Under the pieces are notes generated by a model. The model saw only the letters and a list, made by a program, of their open reading frames with translations, was not told the DNA's origin and did no database searches. From Ophiura sarsii (lineage: Eukaryota > Echinodermata > Ophiuroidea > Amphilepidida > Ophiuridae), in NCBI GenBank assembly GCA_035610835.1, contig CM069457.1, forward strand, positions 16,462,149 to 16,526,148: a DNA stretch of 64,000 nucleotides. The letters are read 5' to 3'. The translations under genes were made by a program, and so were the position numbers. Numbering within the stretch: the first letter of the stretch is position 1; each line of letters opens with the position of its first letter. This document shows positions 59,787 to 64,000 of this stretch, one piece after another.

Positions 59787-60100
59787 CTGGGTGGTAAGGC
59801 GAATTGGAAGGAGGAGGGCGGAGCAATATAGATACACGATCAATAAACAATAGTATGGTAAAATAGTGATGTGATAAGGCTTGTCAAAGAAATTACTACA
59901 CACACACACATGGGGATATACACTAATATTTCTTACGGACCACAAGTCATAGTTTTCTTCTTCTTTTTTCCAGCTTTCCAGGTTATTTCAAGTATTCTAC
60001 TTAGGCCTTTTAGTTTAAAAGAAATTAAGCTGAGACCAGTGGAGAGTGGAATAGTAACACTAACATCTTATAATCCCACTAACAAAAACAACATATTTGT

Positions 60101-60236
60101 GACCCACCTTGACAAAACCTGAGATATCTATTGCAGAAATTATTTTTTGATTGATGATACCAACATGTTTGTGACCCACCTCATCAAAACCTGGGATATC
60201 TATTGCAGAAATTATTTTTAGATTGATGATACACAA
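60101..60236 (+). repeat. 67-bp tandem duplication
   Basis: GTGACCCACCTnnnCAAAAC then ATATCTATTGCAGAAATTAT and GATTGATGATAC occurs twice. Confidence 0.9.
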
Positions 60237-60280
60237 ATGCAAACAAATGGTTTAAGATATTTGGCCTTTTCAAACTGGCC

Positions 60281-60309
60281 CAATGATCAATCTTAAGACG
60301 ATTGATCAT
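60281..60309. other. Short hairpin (AATGATCAATC, 11-bp stem)
   Basis: AATGATCAATC, a 7-nt loop and the exact inverse. It lies in an intron near further GATCAT-type motifs. Confidence 0.7.
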
Positions 60310-60984
60310 TCTTATATAAGTGAAATAACAGTCCCAATGATGATCGATTGCAACAAAAACAAACTTTTCAATGTGAATCCAATGACCGATGTTCGATCAC
60401 ATTTCTTGCACGTTTTGTAACGGTTGAATTAGTCTCCACTTAGCGATGATCGCTCATCAAAAGATTGTTCGTTGGACAGTGTAAACGGCTTATTAATCAT
60501 CACAATTCTGTAATTATTAGAAAGGCCTTCAAAAACTGGAATCCACAATGAATAAACATATGAAAGTACACCTTGTAGTAACTTGATCGGTCAAGTTAGA
60601 GCTTGTTTTTATTGTTAGAGACACTTTTTATGAAAGCTCGATGATTTAAATGACATATGGCCATACATGTTTAAACCTGTGTTAGGATAAAATTTAAGGT
60701 CGCAGGCATGCATCAGCTACACAGCAGTATGTGTTGCGTCTCGTTTTCTATAAATATGGTGCACCTTATTCCAACGAAGACTTGATGCACGGTAGGGACC
60801 CTAAAGTATACTATTTCCCCCTTTTACTTATCATTCTTAAATATTAAATATTTTTAATCTTCAATAGGCCTATACAATCACATTCTGTATAGGAACATTA
60901 CATTACATGTTATGTCTATGGTAATCCCACACTATTAATGACCTGTTAAAACTACACTCGATATCTTGAGGATAAGGCGATGTA
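60310..60984. other. MARK intronic sequence, nothing recognised
   Basis: No supported exon or repeat. Confidence 0.4.
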
Positions 60985-61250
60985 AAAAAGAACCCCTGTT
61001 TCTATGGGCAAACGGACCTTTCAGGATGGGTCGGTCGGTCAGGTTTTTTTGTTTTTTTAAACTTTTTGTTTTTAAAAACTTTTCCCCTGGACAATGCCTG
61101 TAAAAATTAAACAAATCTGTAAAAATCTTGCCGTATTTTGATAAGCCAAAAACATTATTTGGGTCGGGATTCATTTGCCCGTGAAAATGTTTTTCACAGA
61201 TTTCTAAAAAAATGGATCAGTCGGGCCCGTCGAACAGGGTTTCTTTTGTT
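60985..61250. mobile_element. MITE, GGTCGGTC family, copy 2
   Basis: AAGAACCCCTGTTTCTATGG with GGGTCGGTCGGTCAGG at the left is inverted at the right (CGGGCCCGTCGAACAGGGTT). Collinear with 44905-45175. Confidence 0.65.
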
Positions 61251-61439
61251 TCAAGCTAAGAATATTCAGACGATTTCCAATGTCTTGAAAAATAACAACA
61301 ATTATTACTCGTGCATACATCAATTTAATTGGGAATCATTTTTATACTTTATCTAGAAATAAATACAAAAATGAACTACAAAATCTCAGCATTCTTTTCT
61401 TGCACATACTTGTGTGCAATGCTTTGGTGATAAGGCATC

Positions 61440-62660
61440 ATGGAATGGGTAAAGGAGGAAAATGGAATATGCAATGGTGGATCATGGGATATGAAATGGA
61501 GAATCATGGGATATATAATGGAGGAGGATGTGAATGGAGGATGGTGGGATAGGTAATGGAGGATGGTGGGATATGTAATAGAGGATCATGGGATATGCGT
61601 TGGCGGATCATGGGATATGAAATGGTGGATCATGGGATATATAATGGAGGAGGATGTGAATGGAGGATGGTGGGATATGTAATAGAGGATCATGGGATAT
61701 GTGTTGGCGGATCATGGGATATGAAAAGGAAGATCATGGGATATATAATGGAGGATGATATGATAGGTAATAGAGGATCATGGGATATATAATGGAGGAT
61801 GATATGATAGGTAATAGAGGATCATGGGATATGCATTGGAGGATCATGGGACATGAAAAGGAGGATCATGGGAATGGGATATATACTGGAGGATCATGGG
61901 ATAGAGGATCACAGGATATGCAATGGTGGATCATGGGATATATAATGGAGGAGGATGGATATATAATGGAGGAGGATGGGATAGGTAATAGAGGATGATG
62001 GGATAGAGGATCACAGGATATGCAATGGTGGATCATGGGATATATAATGGAGGAGGATGGGATATATGTGACAGAGTATCACAGGATTTGTAATATAGTC
62101 TTGGGATATGTAATGGGGGTTCATGGGAATTGTAAACATTCATCAGATATGTACAGGGAATTATTGGATATTGAATGGAGGATCTTTGAATATACATGGA
62201 GGAATTTTGGAATAATTAATGGAGGATCATGGAATATACGATGGAGGATCATGGGGTATGCAATGGAGGATCATGGAATATAAGATGGAGGATCATGGAA
62301 TATACGATGGAGGATCATGGGATATGCAATGGAGGATCATGGAATATATGATGGAGGATCATGGGGTATGCAATGGAGGATCATGGAATATAAGATGGAG
62401 GATCATGGAATATACGATGGAGGATCATGGAATATACGATGGAGGATCATGGAATATACGATGGAGGATCATGGAATATACGATGGAGGATCATGGAATA
62501 TACGATGGAGGATCATGGAATATACGATGGAGGATCATGGAATATACGATGGAGGATCATGGGATATGCAATGGAGGATCATGGACTATGCAATAGTGAA
62601 TTATGAGATATGCAATGGAGGACTGATGGGCTATGCAAGAGGCGATCACGGTATATGCAG
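61440..62660 (+). repeat. 22-bp tandem array C, imperfect, ~1.2 kb
   Basis: The purest part (62219-62580) repeats CATGGAATATA followed by CGATGGAGGAT. The left part is more diverged, with CATGGGATAT, AATGGAGGA and GGTAATAGAGGAT variants of variable spacing. The long open frames are repeat artefacts. It lies in the MARK intron between the exons at 59661 and 63058. Confidence 0.95.
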
Positions 62661-63057
62661 CAGGAATGGAGCATCATGGGACTGTTATACAAGCAGATGC
62701 ATCAACACTGGGTACTGACCATAGATATGAATAAGGAGAATACATTGTAGTCACAGGTACCATTTTGTTTTATTTACCAATATTTACTCAGATTTGACCA
62801 AAGCCTCCATCATGTCCATTTTGACATGATTGATCACAAATGTGTGGATATAACTGCCTGTGCATTAGAATACTACCCACAATAATGAGCTGCAAACTTT
62901 GAAATGGGCTCTAACACCAGTGTGCACAGTATGGAATATCGCATTGAGTTTTCGCTAAACATTCCCCATGGGTGAAAAACAAAATGGTATACTGGTCCAT
63001 ATTATTGGTCATGATTCTCCTTATAGATATCTATGGTTCTGCCCTCATCTGACCTAC
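62661..63057. other. MARK intronic sequence, nothing recognised
   Basis: Lies directly downstream of the 63058-63149 donor on the - strand. Confidence 0.4.
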
Positions 63058-63149
63058 CTATCAGCTTGGCCATTTGTTCTTGCTGCATTCGACATATCTC
63101 TATCGCCGTATACGTATGTGTTTCTTCTAGGGATACCAGCCGGATGTTG
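63058..63149 (-). CDS. MARK: MARK/Par-1 kinase, RRNTYVY spacer exon
   Basis: A 92-bp exon encoding QHPAGIPRRNTYVYGDRDMS, then NAARTNGQADR. The PRRNTYVY core matches the RRNTYVC/Y motif that follows the UBA-proximal spacer in animal MARK kinases. The acceptor CTCTATACAG ends at 63150 and the donor AG|GTAGGT is at 63058/63057. The exon starts on a codon boundary and ends two bases into a codon, which joins correctly to 59661-59786. Kinase and UBA exons are expected further right, beyond this window. A broken partial copy of this exon lies about 340 bp upstream. Confidence 0.9.
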
Positions 63150-63232
63150 CTGTATAGAGGAGCAAACAGGGATGATTATTTTGTAAACAGATAGTAGAAC
63201 TAAAAGTGAACACATTGGTTGTTGCTTCATTT

Positions 63233-63257
63233 GACAAATCTCTATCATCGTATACCA
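63233..63257 (-). pseudogene. Truncated second copy of the MARK RRNTYVY exon edge
   Basis: GACAAATCTCTATCATCGTA, then TACC matches 63091-63115 (coding for TYVYGD) but ends at once in unrelated sequence. It marks the junction of a local tandem duplication. Confidence 0.55.
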
Positions 63258-63287
63258 ATGACAGAGATTTGAAATGTCTTTATCATA

Positions 63288-63443
63288 CAGTCATGAGAAT
63301 GAAAAAACCTGAACAGCCTGAAAAAAGTGTGTGACATTGGCCTTTAAAGGCTAAAACAGGCTGAAAATTTGAAAAAAGGGAGGACAATTTGAAAAAATAA
63401 AATAGCCTGAATTCAGGCCATAGCCTGAAAATTCTCATGCCTG
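63288..63443. mobile_element. 156-bp MITE with CAGnCATGAGAAT ends, copy 2
   Basis: CAGTCATGAGAAT and ATTCTCATGCCTG are near-perfect inverse ends; it is collinear at its edges with 33789-33946. Flanks read TTATCATA and ATCATCAT, which may be a worn duplication. It cuts through the extra MARK exon copy. Confidence 0.7.
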
Positions 63444-63590
63444 ATCATCATATACGTAAGTGTTTCTTCTAGGGATGTCAGCGATGTTGCTGTGTAGATG
63501 ACCATAAATCAGACAAGGACGATTATTTTGTAAACAGATAGCAGAACTAAAAATGGACAAATTGGATGTTGCTTCATTTGACATAAATAC
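63444..63590 (-). pseudogene. Partial, broken duplicate of the MARK RRNTYVY exon and its upstream intron
   Basis: On the - strand, 63590-63490 copies the intron upstream of the real exon. A conserved acceptor (CTACACAG, ending at 63490) and exon text (63489-63444) still spell IPRRNTYVY in one frame. A 2-bp deletion relative to the real exon puts that text out of phase: reading from the acceptor in the original phase gives a stop after three codons. The exon's 3' half and donor are replaced by the MITE at 63288-63443. It could act as a poison exon or be inert. Confidence 0.75.
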
Positions 63591-64000
63591 AATGAACAAA
63601 AATATGATATTAAAAAACCAAAAAACCACCTCGATTTTTGGGGTTGGGTAGAAAAGGCAAGTCAACTTGTTTTAATGTTTAGCCAAAAAAGATTTTAAGG
63701 TCTTCCCACAATGCATTGCGCGAACGCAAGCCAACTAAAGCTTTTTTTTATCGCACGATGCATTTGTCGAGCTCTGAAGTTTTAGAAATAAGAAAAAGGA
63801 ACACTGATAACTTATTTATTCATTGATGTAAACTAGAATCTAAGAATTCCAACGATGAACGCGCTATGAAGCCATGATTGTGTGCATATATGTCTATGGG
63901 AACCAGAATTAGGGCATTTGGCAAAAACCCAATGCATTGTGGTGGTGTCTTTAAAATCTTCTTTGATGATTAGCCTAGTCCCACTAACCTTTGGTACTTT
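63591..64000. other. MARK intronic sequence, nothing recognised
   Basis: AT-rich sequence to the window edge. CCCACAATGCATTGCG near 63705 and AATGCATTGTGG near 63931 form a loose inverted pair. Confidence 0.4.

Noticed and set aside
61556..62718. + strand ORFs of 72-133 codons
   Set aside because: Satellite array C artefacts, antisense to the MARK gene.
1..64000. CRISPR array or prokaryotic operon features
   Set aside because: The regular repeats are contiguous satellites without spacers, and the window is clearly eukaryotic.

Overview
This is AT-rich animal nuclear DNA. It is dominated by short non-autonomous transposable elements, tandem repeats and long poly(G)/poly(C) tracts, and it holds two recognisable protein-coding loci. 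Intron-containing genes, tRNA-derived SINEs, LINE 3' ends and dense MITEs rule out a prokaryote. The repeat style, together with a leucine-rich-repeat GPCR, suggests a marine invertebrate, perhaps an echinoderm or other non-vertebrate deuterostome. That placement is inference; nothing in the window fixes the taxon.

0-25 kb holds no gene I can support. In order it contains a triplicated block (0.2-1.9 kb), several fold-back elements, a large mariner-like inverted-repeat pair (3.87-7.01 kb) enclosing a 115-bp tandem array with ten perfect DR1 nuclear-receptor-type motifs, and many MITEs. It also has a 100-N assembly gap abutting a palindrome (15.8 kb), a 34-bp satellite interrupted by a SINE with a perfect 12-bp target duplication (18.6-19.5 kb), and a GC-rich fold-back composite (22.7-24.0 kb).

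25.8-30.6 kb is one uninterrupted + strand gene. It encodes a secreted-start receptor with 41 leucine-rich repeats, a cysteine cap and a rhodopsin-family seven-helix domain most like the LGR/relaxin-receptor group. Its ERC and NPYLS motifs are unusual, and it carries a recent threefold 360-bp internal duplication.

31-49 kb is again repeats only: fold-back elements, piggyBac-like and hAT-like MITEs, a palindromic 21-bp array and a LINE 3' end.

49.3-63.1 kb on the - strand is the 3' part of a MARK/Par-1 kinase gene. I reconstruct four exons with matching phases and canonical splice sites; the last encodes the KA1 domain and stop. The kinase and UBA exons must lie beyond the right edge. Its introns hold three 22-bp-period tandem arrays. 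Two of them are in opposite orientation and flank the 255-bp third exon. A decayed, MITE-interrupted partial copy of the first visible exon lies just upstream of it.

I see no functional link between the two genes; they are neighbours with very different codon GC content.
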